A DNA stretch of 64,000 bases from CAHJXG01 sp965277495 (GTDB taxonomy: Bacteria > Pseudomonadota > Alphaproteobacteria > Acetobacterales > Acetobacteraceae): contig OZ255824.1 of assembly GCA_965277495.1 (NCBI GenBank), positions 2,356,001-2,420,000 on the forward strand, written 5' to 3'. A program made the translations under genes and the position numbers. Shown one piece after another: positions 42,749 through 52,983 of the stretch. The notes under the pieces are model-generated. The model was not told the origin of the DNA, did not search any database, and was given only the letters and a program-made list of their open reading frames with translations. Every line of letters begins with the position of its first letter. The first letter of the stretch is position 1.

Positions 42749-42779
42749 CCCGGCCTCTTTTAAATTGGGAGAGGCCGGG
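42749..42779. other. hairpin downstream of the REase-HEPN gene
   Basis: CCCGGCCTCTT / GAGAGGCCGGG forms a stem of ten Watson-Crick pairs around a 9-base AT-rich loop. It is in the 185-base gap between the lower-GC module (whose last gene ends at 42871, minus strand) and the ppc start. A second, smaller hairpin (CCGCC/GGCGG) lies at 42838-42852. Either could stop transcription from the module. Neither has a T-run. Confidence 0.4.
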
Positions 42780-42870
42780 GGTAAAGGCTACGGTCTCACG
42801 TGCTGGGCGTTGTGCAAGCCTTCACTATCGATGACTACCGCCGACCTGGCGGCGGCAGCCGCAAACAGGT

Positions 42871-43515
42871 TTAGGCAAGCTGCCTCATATGTTCACACAG
42901 GCGAACAAGCGCCTCCACGTCCTCCTCCGAGACACGTGCCGTCTCGCCAGAGGCATGAGCGACAGAGTTTCTAACGGAGAGTGCCGCAAGCGACGCTTCC
43001 ACGACTTCCTGCGGCAGGATACCCTTGAAGCCTAGGTCCTCTAAAACGACTAAATCCGTTTTATTACGGGTTTTCACGCCGTGTCTTCGGGCAATTCCGA
43101 CGGCGGTTTTGGAAAGAATGATGGTTAGGTAAACGTAAGATAAATCAAATAGCCTGACGCTGTTTGCAAGGCTTACTTTCTCAAGCAGGCGGTCAAAACT
43201 GATTTCTGAACTAGCCGATTGGTCGCTCTCTCTATCTTCAAGAACCACCAATTCAAATCTCCAATTCGGATGCCCCGATATTCGGTCAGCCAAGTTGACT
43301 AAATCATTTGAGCCTTTCAGTGATGCATGTCTTTTAACTTCAATAATCACATTGTCTGATTCACTACGCGCAACGATATCAGGAGTTACACCTCGCAGAA
43401 AACCCGGCAGTCGATCGGGATCTGGGTGTTCTACAACGTCATAACCCAATGACTTATACCTCCTCGCGACCGTTTGTTGTGCGCGGTGTTCTCGGTCTTG
43501 ATCAGGTTGAAGCAT
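42871..43515 (-). CDS. PD-(D/E)XK-like nuclease fused to a HEPN-like domain
   Basis: The 214-residue protein starts with an REase-like domain: helix VARRYKSLGYDVVEHPD, then TPDIVARSESDNVIIEVKRH, giving Asp46 and Glu59-x-Lys61 (PD-x12-EVK). The C-terminal half is helical and contains SVRNSVAHASGE with R182-x4-H187, the HEPN RNase motif. The order resembles REase_AHJR-like proteins. ATG 43515 overlaps the stop of the RusA-like gene (TGATG). A 33-base longer start is possible. The region is clearly lower in GC than its neighbours. A conflict or DNA-processing role is inferred. Confidence 0.72.
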   Translation of the reverse strand: MLQPDQDREHRAQQTVARRYKSLGYDVVEHPDPDRLPGFLRGVTPDIVARSESDNVIIEVKRHASLKGSNDLVNLADRISGHPNWRFELVVLEDRESDQSASSEISFDRLLEKVSLANSVRLFDLSYVYLTIILSKTAVGIARRHGVKTRNKTDLVVLEDLGFKGILPQEVVEASLAALSVRNSVAHASGETARVSEEDVEALVRLCEHMRQLA

Positions 43516-43964
43516 CAGCCTAGTTCCTCGATTTCGGGGCTTGTCCATACGCGAACGTGTAGAAATTCCTGCCCAATTGAAAATGCTGATGCAAGCGGCA
43601 GCGATACGAATCGTATAACGAACGCGCCGTTGATGTTTCGCCAGTTCGATGTGGAGTCTTTCACCTCTCTATCATTCACATAAACTATAGACTGAAGCGC
43701 ATCTTGTATGGGCTATATTGGATTATCCCTATCTGCAATCCTGCGTTCTGAGTAATGCGTGACACGTAGCTCAACATCGCCATTGAACGGCTGCCGGTTC
43801 GGCGGCCACCCTGCAGTTGCGGCGGCGGCCACGGTTGCTTTCCACTTCTGAAGCAGCAGACGATTTTCAGCCTGCGCTGAGACCGGTCGCCCGATGACGC
43901 AGAACTCATACGCCGGCTGCCTTCTATCATCAGGCCGGTCCCGGTTTGCAGGTCTGCGAGCCAT
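43515..43964 (-). pseudogene. RusA-like Holliday-junction resolvase with an in-frame TAG
   Basis: The frame runs for 150 codons with one internal TAG at 43713-43715 (codon 84). Before it, AYEFCVIGRPVSAQAENR and RIADRDNPI match the RusA family. After it, PIQDALQSIVYVNDREVKDS and IGQEFLHVRV continue the family without a shift. The catalytic D-x-D-N-x-x-K motif is Asp78, Asp80, Asn81 and then the stop at the Lys position. One base change (AAG to TAG) explains it. The final TGA overlaps the next start. It is called a pseudogene unless readthrough is shown. Confidence 0.75.
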
Positions 43965-44000
43965 TCAATTACACCAGCACGGACCTTGTCGCACCCTTGC

Positions 44001-44012
44001 CGCCTATAGGCG
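44001..44012. promoter_or_regulatory. perfect 12-bp palindrome upstream of the RusA-like gene
   Basis: CGCCTATAGGCG is a perfect palindrome 36 bases before the RusA-like start codon. Two direct copies of GTTACCC (44024-44030 and 44052-44058) lie just beyond. These look like the control region of the small module. No regulator is known. Confidence 0.4.
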
Positions 44013-44084
44013 TCACCACTTTTGTTACCCTGCGATGATGTCCGAATAGAGGTTACCCGCCGCCAAATGTAGCCACGGATGGCA

Positions 44085-45716
44085 CTATGGAATCATCCAC
44101 GGCACCACATACTGCTGCAACACCACCAGCAGCCCCAGCACGACAGTCAGAACGATGCTGTGCTCGAAGGTGCGGGCGAACACGACGCCCTCCTGCCCCT
44201 TCAGCGACGTGACCGACACGCCGGTGGCGATGTTCTGCGGCGAGATCATCTTGCCCATTACGCCGCCCGAGGAGTTGGTGGCGGCGATCAGCACCGGGTT
44301 CAAACCAAGCTGGTTGGCCGCGACCACCTGCAGGTTGCCGAACAGCGCGTTGCCCGAGGTGTCGCTGCCGGACAGGAACACCGCCACCCAGCCCAGGAAC
44401 GGCGACAGCAACGGGAAAAAGATACCGACCGAGGCGACGCCCAGGCCCAGCGTGTAGTTCAGCCCGGAGTAGTTCATCAGGTAAGCCAAGCCGACAATCA
44501 GCGCGACGGTGAGTATCGCGATGCGGCTTTGCTTCCACGTTTGGCCGATGCACTGAACGAAGCGTCCGGGGCCGACGCCGACGAGGGCAGCGGTGATGAT
44601 CGCCGAGAGCAGGATGGCGGTGCCCGTCGCCAAGGGCTGGAAGGCCCAGACCGCGGCGTAGGGCTTATCTTTGTACAGCGTGATCAGCGCCTCGTTGTGC
44701 AGGCCGGGCCAGGGGATCGCCTGCTGGCCGATGGCGAAGATCTTGAGGTGGGTCCAGATGATCACGACCACCGAGACCACGATCCAGGGAATCCAACCCT
44801 GCCAGCCCGGCACCGTGCTGGCCGTCCGTCCCACCACCACGTCGGCGCCCACCGCGCGCGCGACGACGGGGACGGCGCGCATGGTGAACTCGGGGTCCGG
44901 CGCCGGCGCCCAAACGCGCAGGAAGCCCAATGTCGCGGCCAACGCCGCGAGCGAGGACAGCACGTCGGTCAGCGCGTAGTCGAGGTAGTTAGAGGAGATG
45001 AACTGCGCCACCGCGAAGCTGCCGCCGGCGACCAGCAGCACCGGCCACAGCGCGCGCACCGAGCGCAGGCCGCCGTAGATCGCCATCACGTAGAACGGCA
45101 GCAGCATCGCCAGGAACGGAAGCTGCCGCCCGATCATGGCGCCGAGCTGGGCGGCGGGAAGGCCAGTGACCTGGCCGAGCACGGTGACGGGTGCGCCGAG
45201 CGCGCCGAACGCAACCGGGGCGGTGTTGAAAATTAGGGTGAAAGTCAGCGCCTCCAGCGGCGGGAAGCCGACCAGGATCAGCAGCGCGCTCGTGATCGCG
45301 ACCGGGGTGCCGAAGCCGGAAATGCCCTCGAGCAGGCAGCCGAAGCAGAAGCCGATCACGACCAGCACGATGCGGCGGTCGTCGGGCAAATGCTCGAGCA
45401 CCCAGTCGCGGAAGGCGTCGAAGCGGCCCGAGACGACGGCGATGTTATACAGCAGCAGGGCGTTGAACACGATCCACATCACCGGCCACAGCGCGAACGT
45501 CGCTCCGGCCGCGACGGCGTTGAGCGCCAGGCCGACCGGGAACTGCCAGACCAGGATGGCGACCAGCAATCCGACGATCAGGCCGGCAAGCGACGCCTGC
45601 CACGCCGGGCGGCGCAGCACGCCGAGCATCACCAGCACGGTGGCGATCGGCAGCGCCGCGACCACGAACGACAGCGGCAGGCTGCCAGCGACCGGCGTCA
45701 GCAATTGGTGGAACAT
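44085..45716 (-). CDS. L-lactate/glycolate permease family protein
   Basis: The 543-residue polytopic transporter (about 12-14 helices) belongs to the LldP/GlcA family of H+-coupled 2-hydroxy-acid permeases. Family segments are FGCLLEGISGFGTPVAITSA, FNTAPVAFGALGAPV, FLSGSDTSGNALFGNLQVVA and ATNSSGGVMGKMISPQNIAT. It sits downstream of glyoxylate carboligase on the same strand, which favours glycolate or a related C2 acid as substrate. A ggggag ribosome site precedes the ATG. Confidence 0.92.
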   Translation of the reverse strand: MFHQLLTPVAGSLPLSFVVAALPIATVLVMLGVLRRPAWQASLAGLIVGLLVAILVWQFPVGLALNAVAAGATFALWPVMWIVFNALLLYNIAVVSGRFDAFRDWVLEHLPDDRRIVLVVIGFCFGCLLEGISGFGTPVAITSALLILVGFPPLEALTFTLIFNTAPVAFGALGAPVTVLGQVTGLPAAQLGAMIGRQLPFLAMLLPFYVMAIYGGLRSVRALWPVLLVAGGSFAVAQFISSNYLDYALTDVLSSLAALAATLGFLRVWAPAPDPEFTMRAVPVVARAVGADVVVGRTASTVPGWQGWIPWIVVSVVVIIWTHLKIFAIGQQAIPWPGLHNEALITLYKDKPYAAVWAFQPLATGTAILLSAIITAALVGVGPGRFVQCIGQTWKQSRIAILTVALIVGLAYLMNYSGLNYTLGLGVASVGIFFPLLSPFLGWVAVFLSGSDTSGNALFGNLQVVAANQLGLNPVLIAATNSSGGVMGKMISPQNIATGVSVTSLKGQEGVVFARTFEHSIVLTVVLGLLVVLQQYVVPWMIP

Positions 45717-45859
45717 GGTCGTCTCCCCGGTCCTGTTGGCGCGTTCGCGCTGGCTTCGCGGCTGCTTGATGATCCCTTGATGGTTGAAGTCGGATCAGCC
45801 GCCCGCGTCAAGTCCGCGGCGGGCCCGATGCGGACTGTTGATGACGCCCTAAGCGTGCC

Positions 45860-47689
<1,830 letters not shown>

Positions 47690-47761
47690 CGTCTGCTCCC
47701 CGTCGAGTTGTTGACGGGGAGCGTCGCGCAATTCGACCGCTGGCGCCACGATTAACCGCGC

Positions 47762-47839
47762 ATTTCCGGAAGCTTTTCCACGATGCGGAAGCCGCTGGCT
47801 TTTAATTACTAAGAACAAAGGGTTGAAGATTTCCGGAAG
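47762..47839. promoter_or_regulatory. pair of ATTTCCGGAAG sites in the gcl/IclR intergenic region
   Basis: The 11-base sequence ATTTCCGGAAG occurs at 47762-47772 and 47829-47839. Each holds the perfect palindrome TTCCGGAA. The sites are 67 bases apart and flank an AT-rich stretch (tttaattactaag) that could hold a promoter. The second ends 38 bases before the preferred IclR start. IclR-type regulators bind GGAA/TTCC-like palindromes, so these are good operator candidates. Confidence 0.5.
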
Positions 47840-47877
47840 GCATGTTCATTCGCCGTGGAATGACGCTGGAGAGGCAA

Positions 47878-48717
47878 ATGCGGGCGCCACGGAAATCAGC
47901 AGCCACCGCGAAACCGGCGCCTGCACGTTCGGACCAGGTGCAGTCGCTCGTGCGTGCGCTCGCGATCATGAACCGCCTCGCCGCAGCCGATGAGGGCGTG
48001 ACCCTGACCGAAGTGGCGCAGCAGGTGGGCCTGTCGCCCTCCACGGCGCACCGGCTGCTCACGACGCTGGAGCAGGAACGCTATGTGCATTTCGACGCCG
48101 AGCGGCGGCATTGGTCGGTCGGCGTGCAGGCCTTCGTGGCCGGCAGCGCATTCCTGAAGACCCGCAGCCTGGTCGGCGCAGCCCGTCCGCACATGCGCGC
48201 CCTGATGGAGGAAAGCGAGGAGACGGTGAACCTCGCCGTCGAGGACCAGGCGGAGGCGATCTACCTGTCGCAGGTCGAGTGCCGCCAGATGATGCGGGCG
48301 TTCGCCCGGCCCGGCGGACGGGTGCCGCTGCATTGCTCCAGCGTCGGCAAGGCGCTGCTCTCCGCCATGCCGGACAGCGGCCTGGCCAAGGTGCTGCACC
48401 GCCAGGGACTGTCCCGCGTCACGATCAAGACCATCAACACCACCGCCGCGCTGCGCGAAGACCTTGGGCGCGCCCGCGAGCGGGGCTACGCGGTCGACGA
48501 TGAGGAGCACGCGGTCGGGCTGCGCTGCATCGCTGCCGTCGTCTTCAACGAGAATGCGGACGCGGTGGCCGCCGTCTCGCTATCGGGCCCCATGGCGCGC
48601 ATCCCGGACGACCGCATCCCGTTGCTGGGGGACTTGGTTCGGCGCAAGGCGGACGCGATCACGGCGCAGCTTGGCGGCGCTTTGCCGGGCTGGCGAATAC
48701 GCGACGGGCATGAATGA
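47878..48717 (+). CDS. IclR family transcriptional regulator
   Basis: The 279-residue protein has an N-terminal winged helix (QSLVRALAIMNRLAAADEGV and GLSPSTAHRLLTTLEQERYV) and a C-terminal effector domain with VPLHCSSVGKALLSAMP and GYAVDDEEHAVGLRCIAAVV. ATG 47878 has a ggagagg ribosome site. In-frame starts at 47842 and 47860 are less well placed, and the first would leave only 2 bases between the TTCCGGAAG site and the start. Divergence from gcl suggests it controls glyoxylate use. Confidence 0.9.
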   Translation: MRAPRKSAATAKPAPARSDQVQSLVRALAIMNRLAAADEGVTLTEVAQQVGLSPSTAHRLLTTLEQERYVHFDAERRHWSVGVQAFVAGSAFLKTRSLVGAARPHMRALMEESEETVNLAVEDQAEAIYLSQVECRQMMRAFARPGGRVPLHCSSVGKALLSAMPDSGLAKVLHRQGLSRVTIKTINTTAALREDLGRARERGYAVDDEEHAVGLRCIAAVVFNENADAVAAVSLSGPMARIPDDRIPLLGDLVRRKADAITAQLGGALPGWRIRDGHE

Positions 48718-48730
48718 TCCCGCCGGGCCG

Positions 48731-50092
48731 TCAGGGTGTCTTGGCGATCAACCTTGAAAAGCTCAGCACGCCAGCCGTGCCGGCAAAACATGCGCCCAGG
48801 GTGAGCGCCAAGGTCGGGCCGGATTGCATGGAGATGCCGAAGCATAGCGCCACCAAGGCCGCGCCGACCGACTGGCCCAGCAGGCGGGAGGTCGCGACGA
48901 TGCCGCTGGCGCCGCCGCTGCGGTCCGGCGGGGCGCTCGACATGATCGCCTTCAGGTTAGGCGACTGGAAGAAGCCGAACCCGGTCCCGCACACCAGCAT
49001 GCGCCAGGCGATTGCGGACGGCCCGGCGTCGGTGGGCAAGGTGGCCATCAGCACCAGGCCGATGCAGAGGATGGCCATGCCGATCCCGCCCAGGATCGCC
49101 GGTGGATGCCGGTCCGACAGCGGCCCGGCGATCGGCGCCATGATCGCGGTCGCCACCGGCCAGGGCGTGAGCAGCAGCCCGGTGGCGACCGCGCTGTGCC
49201 CCATCACGGTCTGGAACAGGAACGGCAACGCGACGTAGGCCAGGCCCTGCGCGGCGAAGGAACACATTGAGGTGGCCGAAGACAGCGCGAACATCGGACG
49301 GCGATACAGGTCGATTGGCAGCAGCGGCACCGCGAGCGAAAGCTGCCGCCGGATCAGGAGAAAGCCCGCGGCAAGGGCCAATACGCCCGCGCCCGCCTCG
49401 ATGGCCGGGGCCGCGCTGTGGGCGACCTCACCGATGCAGAAAATCAGCGATCCGAAGGTGACGGCGTTCAGCACGGCGCTGGGCAGGTCGAACCGGTGCG
49501 TCGCGCGCGGCGTGTCGGGCAGCGCGCGGACCGCCAGGGCGATCGCCAGCAGGCCGGCCGGCACGTTGACCGCGAACAGCCATTGCCAGGAGGCGACGGA
49601 TAGGATCGCGGCGGCGATGGTGGGGCCGAGCGCCGTCGACGCCGCCACCACCAGCGCGTTGAACCCGACGCCGCGGCCCAGCCGGTTCGACGGGTAGATG
49701 AACCGGATCAGCGCCGTGTTGACGCTCATGATGCCGCTGGCGCCGAGCCCCTGCAGCACGCGGGCGGCGGTGAGCGTCGGCAATGACCAGCTTAATGCGC
49801 AGAACAGCGAGGCGACGGTGAACACCGCCACGCCCCAGGTGTAGACCCGGCGGAACCCGTAGATCTCGCCCAGCGCCGCGAACGGCAGCAGCGTGGCCAC
49901 CAAGGTGAGCTGGTAGGCGTTCACCACCCATACCGACGCCGCCGCCGTCGCGTTCAAGTCGCCGGCGATGGTCGGCAGCGCGGTGTTGGCGATCGAGGTG
50001 TCGAGCGACGCCATGCCGACGGCGATGACGATGGTGGCGACCGCCCAGCCACGCAACGGCTGGGGAAGGCCGTCATGCGCAGGGCGTGCCAT
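48731..50092 (-). CDS. MFS transporter, DHA2 (EmrB/QacA-like) family
   Basis: The 453-residue transporter has about 12-14 membrane helices. Signatures are MASLDTSIANTALPTIAGDL in helix 1, SVWVVNAYQLTLVATLLPFA and GEIYGFRRVYTWG, and the motif C-like segment ALGPTIAAAILSVASWQWLF. Drug or metabolite export is likely. The gene converges with the IclR gene across 13 bases. ATG 50134 would add 14 residues. Confidence 0.9.
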   Translation of the reverse strand: MARPAHDGLPQPLRGWAVATIVIAVGMASLDTSIANTALPTIAGDLNATAAASVWVVNAYQLTLVATLLPFAALGEIYGFRRVYTWGVAVFTVASLFCALSWSLPTLTAARVLQGLGASGIMSVNTALIRFIYPSNRLGRGVGFNALVVAASTALGPTIAAAILSVASWQWLFAVNVPAGLLAIALAVRALPDTPRATHRFDLPSAVLNAVTFGSLIFCIGEVAHSAAPAIEAGAGVLALAAGFLLIRRQLSLAVPLLPIDLYRRPMFALSSATSMCSFAAQGLAYVALPFLFQTVMGHSAVATGLLLTPWPVATAIMAPIAGPLSDRHPPAILGGIGMAILCIGLVLMATLPTDAGPSAIAWRMLVCGTGFGFFQSPNLKAIMSSAPPDRSGGASGIVATSRLLGQSVGAALVALCFGISMQSGPTLALTLGACFAGTAGVLSFSRLIAKTP

Positions 50093-50145
50093 GGCCTGCA
50101 CTCTCCGGCGGTTGATCCCCGCCGTCGAGTCCATGCTACCTCGAC

Positions 50146-50367
50146 CTACTCCTTGGGATGGCGCGGCGCCTCGGGGCCATGGCGTCCGGATGGGCGTTCG
50201 CCGCCGTCGGGCTCGCCCTGATGTTCGCCGGAGCCGCTGCTGCCCTTCTGCTGGTCCCGCTCACGCGCGCGATGGTGGTGGGTTTCGGGCTTGCCGGCGT
50301 CCTGGTGGCTGCTGCCGGGGCCGCCCACGGTGCGGTCGGCGTGCTCGGTCTTGGTCTTGTCGGTCAT
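50146..50367 (-). CDS. small hydrophilic protein of unknown function
   Basis: The 73-residue product is highly polar and His/Gly/Glu-rich (MTDKTKTEHADRTVGGPGSS, then HHHRARERDQQKGSSGSGEH). An agggaa ribosome site precedes the ATG. No family is recognised and composition alone does not prove it is expressed. It lies 63 bases after the SCO gene on the same strand and could be the last gene of the copper cluster. Confidence 0.45.
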   Translation of the reverse strand: MTDKTKTEHADRTVGGPGSSHQDAGKPETHHHRARERDQQKGSSGSGEHQGEPDGGERPSGRHGPEAPRHPKE

Positions 50368-50430
50368 GTCGTTTTCCCTATTGGCCGGGCGCTAACGCAG
50401 ACGGGCTTGGAGCGTTGCAGCTTCCGGCCA

Positions 50431-51057
50431 TCAAGGAATGTAGTGGCCGATTGCCGCCGCCATGGCCGGCCCGGCCAGATCGGCCCTGATCGGCGCGATG
50501 TAGCGTCCATCCGGACCCACCAAGTAAACCACCGAGTTATGGTCGATAGCATAATGCGCCAGGTCGGGGCCGGCGTGACGCGCGACGCCGCCGAGGCGGT
50601 ATGCGTCCGCGGCCTTGCGGACCGCTTCGGACGAGCCGGTCAGGCCGATCAACTGCGGCATGAACGCGCTGGCGTAGCGCTGCACGGCCGGCGGGGTATC
50701 GCGCTCGGGATCGACCGTGATGAACAGCGGCTGGATTGGGCCGGCCCTGCGGCCCAAAATATCCAGCGCAGCCGCCATGCTGGCGAGGGTCGTCGGGCAT
50801 ACGTCCTCGCATGAAGTGTAGCCGAAATAGATTAACAAGTACTTGCCCCGGAAGCTGCGGTCCGTGACGGTCCGGCCGTCGCCCTGCACCAGCTCGAACG
50901 GCCCGCCGACCGCCGCGCGCGGCGGTGCGCCCCGTCCCGCGCCGATCAGCCAGAAATAGCCGCTGGCCAACAGCAGGAGCACGGCGGCAACGGCGGCCAA
51001 CGCCGCGAGTGGCCTGCGGTCCCGCTGTTTTCGAAGGGCGGCTTGGCCGGGTTTCAC
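50431..51057 (-). CDS. SCO1/SenC family copper chaperone
   Basis: The 208-residue protein has one N-terminal membrane anchor (AALAAVAAVLLLLASGYFWL) and a thioredoxin-like domain. Copper ligands are Cys83 and Cys87 in GYTSCEDVCPTTLASM and His173 in YAIDHNSVVYLVGPDG. SCO proteins load CuA in subunit II of cytochrome oxidase. It follows the CopD fusion gene by 11 bases, so it belongs to the copper cluster rather than to the cta cluster 40 kb away. Confidence 0.94.
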   Translation of the reverse strand: MKPGQAALRKQRDRRPLAALAAVAAVLLLLASGYFWLIGAGRGAPPRAAVGGPFELVQGDGRTVTDRSFRGKYLLIYFGYTSCEDVCPTTLASMAAALDILGRRAGPIQPLFITVDPERDTPPAVQRYASAFMPQLIGLTGSSEAVRKAADAYRLGGVARHAGPDLAHYAIDHNSVVYLVGPDGRYIAPIRADLAGPAMAAAIGHYIP

Positions 51058-51068
51058 GCTGTTCCCTC

Positions 51069-52979
51069 CTACATCGCCATGTTTGTATGGGCCATGTTCA
51101 TATGGTCGCCGGAGCCGGGCGCCGCAGGGATCGGGTGCATGACGAGCTCGCGTATCTCGGCCGCCAGAGCGTTCGGGTCGCTCCAGCTCGGCGAGGCACC
51201 GGGCCGCTGCACCGCGCGCAGCCAGCCCTGCCCGTCAATCAGGAACTGCGTGCCGGGCAGGTCCGCCACAGGGATGCCCGAGACGATGGCGTATGCCGCG
51301 GGCACTGCCCTGTCGTCGATGGTGCAGCCCATGGGGTGCATGGAGCCAACGCTCTCAAGGGTTGCGGCCGCGGGTGGCTCGTTGATGGCGAGGCGGAGGA
51401 ACCGGCCACGCAGGTCCTGCAATGCCAGGGCCTGGCCGCCGCACGCCGCCTGCAGCTCCGGCGCCTGGATGGGCGGCGACCAGGCGCCCGTGCCCGCCAT
51501 CGTCGCGCCGGCATTATGGGCGCGTATGTAGTCGATCAGGTCCCATCGCTCGTCATCCGAGAGCGCCGCCGCAAAGCCCGGCATCGCCTGTCCGCCGTCC
51601 GGGGCGTCGATGCCGTGCGACAGCCACCAGAACAGCTCGCCGTCGTCATGCATCCAAAGGTGGTTTGCCGTGAGGTCGGCTGGCGGCGTCCGCAGCCCTT
51701 GGGCCGCGGGTCCATCGCCACGCCCCTGGGCGCCGTGGCAAGCGACGCAATGGGCGGGGTAGAGCCGGGCGCCCTCGACGATGGCGGACGCGGCGAAGCC
51801 GGTTGGCGAGCGGTAGAAGCTGGTCGGATAGGCCTCGGCGAGCAGCAGATCGAAATGCGGCATGGCGAACCAGGCAATCAGGGCCGCCAGCGCCACCGCG
51901 GGCCAGCGGATACGCCGGGCGAACACGGCCATCAACAGCAAGGCCGCTGCGCCGGCCAGCGCGAACGCCGCCTGCAGCGCCTCGAGCCGGAAGTCCGCAT
52001 CGTCCTGCACCGCCTCGAGGCTGAGCCGCTGTGCGAACGGCCATACTGGCTGCACGTGCATGGCGGGCGGCAAGCTGGTCAGCAACCCGGCTGCCAGCAC
52101 CACCAACAGCCCCACCCCGGTCTCGATGCCGATGCTGCGAACCAGCCGGCGCTTTGCCCCGGTCGAGGCAATGAGCGCGGGGGTCAGCCGGAACCGGTTG
52201 TTGCATGCAAGGCCCAGCAACGCGGCGAACAGCGCGAGCTTGAGCAGGGCCGCCAGCCCATAGCCGGTGCCGGTCAATCCCGGCAAGCTCCCGATCAGGA
52301 CCCAGGACTGATAGGCGGCGGTGACCGCCAGCAGCAGCACGCACGCCGTGCCGACCGGGGAGAAGCGGCGGGAGGCAAGGGAGGCCGCCTCAGCCGGGGC
52401 CAACGCAACCAGCGTCAGCAGCGGCGCCAGGCCACCCAGCCAAGCGCCGGCCGCCAGCAGGTGGACCACTTCGGAAAACAGCAGCAGGCTCGGCCCGTCA
52501 TGCATCGACGCGGCATGGCTATGGCCGGCCTGCAGCGCCGTGGCCGTGGCGGCGAGGCCCGTCGCGAGCCAGAGCCGCCGCCCGGTATGACCAGGCGTGT
52601 GGCCCAGCACGAGCGCCAGCAGCGCCAGCACCGCCAGCCGCAGCAGCAGGACATGGCCAAAGCTCGTGTCCACCAGCACGGACGGGATGGCCGACGCGGC
52701 GGCAGCGAGGCTGTCCGCGTCGGCCATCGAGGCTGATTGCAGCGCCATCCAGGCGAGCGTGGCCAGGATGGCCGCCGCCCAGCTCGACCAGAACAGCAGC
52801 CGCCAGCGCCGCATGAACCCCGCGCTGCCCGGCATCAGCGCCAGCACGGGAGGCGCCAGAGCCGTCCGGAACAGCAGGGCACCGAAGACGGAAAGCAGGG
52901 CCGCAACCGACAGCCCGCGCGTGAGGGCCAGCGTCAGGCCGCCCTCGATGTCGAACGCCGGCATGGCCCCGCTCACCAC
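51069..52979 (-). CDS. CopD - cytochrome c - thioredoxin-like fusion protein
   Basis: The 636-residue protein joins three parts. Residues 1-385 are a polytopic CopD domain (LLLFSEVVHLLAAGAWLGGL). Residues about 395-495 form a cytochrome c with Cys411-x2-Cys414-His415 in YPAHCVACHGAQGRGDGP. Residues about 500-636 resemble a thioredoxin/SCO-like domain (ALQDLRGRFLRLAINEP, PGTQFLIDGQGWLRAVQ) without a clear CxxxC. The end is Met/His-rich (GDHMNMAHTNMAM), as in copper-binding tails. CopD moves copper across the inner membrane. It sits between copC and SCO genes. Confidence 0.87.
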   Translation of the reverse strand: MVSGAMPAFDIEGGLTLALTRGLSVAALLSVFGALLFRTALAPPVLALMPGSAGFMRRWRLLFWSSWAAAILATLAWMALQSASMADADSLAAAASAIPSVLVDTSFGHVLLLRLAVLALLALVLGHTPGHTGRRLWLATGLAATATALQAGHSHAASMHDGPSLLLFSEVVHLLAAGAWLGGLAPLLTLVALAPAEAASLASRRFSPVGTACVLLLAVTAAYQSWVLIGSLPGLTGTGYGLAALLKLALFAALLGLACNNRFRLTPALIASTGAKRRLVRSIGIETGVGLLVVLAAGLLTSLPPAMHVQPVWPFAQRLSLEAVQDDADFRLEALQAAFALAGAAALLLMAVFARRIRWPAVALAALIAWFAMPHFDLLLAEAYPTSFYRSPTGFAASAIVEGARLYPAHCVACHGAQGRGDGPAAQGLRTPPADLTANHLWMHDDGELFWWLSHGIDAPDGGQAMPGFAAALSDDERWDLIDYIRAHNAGATMAGTGAWSPPIQAPELQAACGGQALALQDLRGRFLRLAINEPPAAATLESVGSMHPMGCTIDDRAVPAAYAIVSGIPVADLPGTQFLIDGQGWLRAVQRPGASPSWSDPNALAAEIRELVMHPIPAAPGSGDHMNMAHTNMAM

Positions 52980-52983
52980 TCGG

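Noticed and set aside
42781..42870. Possible remnant of a transposase in the gap before ppc
   Set aside because: A short frame reads plausibly but matches no specific family motif, and there are no terminal repeats or target duplications.
43713..43715. TAG read as pyrrolysine or another special amino acid
   Set aside because: No pyl genes or insertion element are visible and the position is a normal Lys site. A point mutation or a sequence error is simpler.
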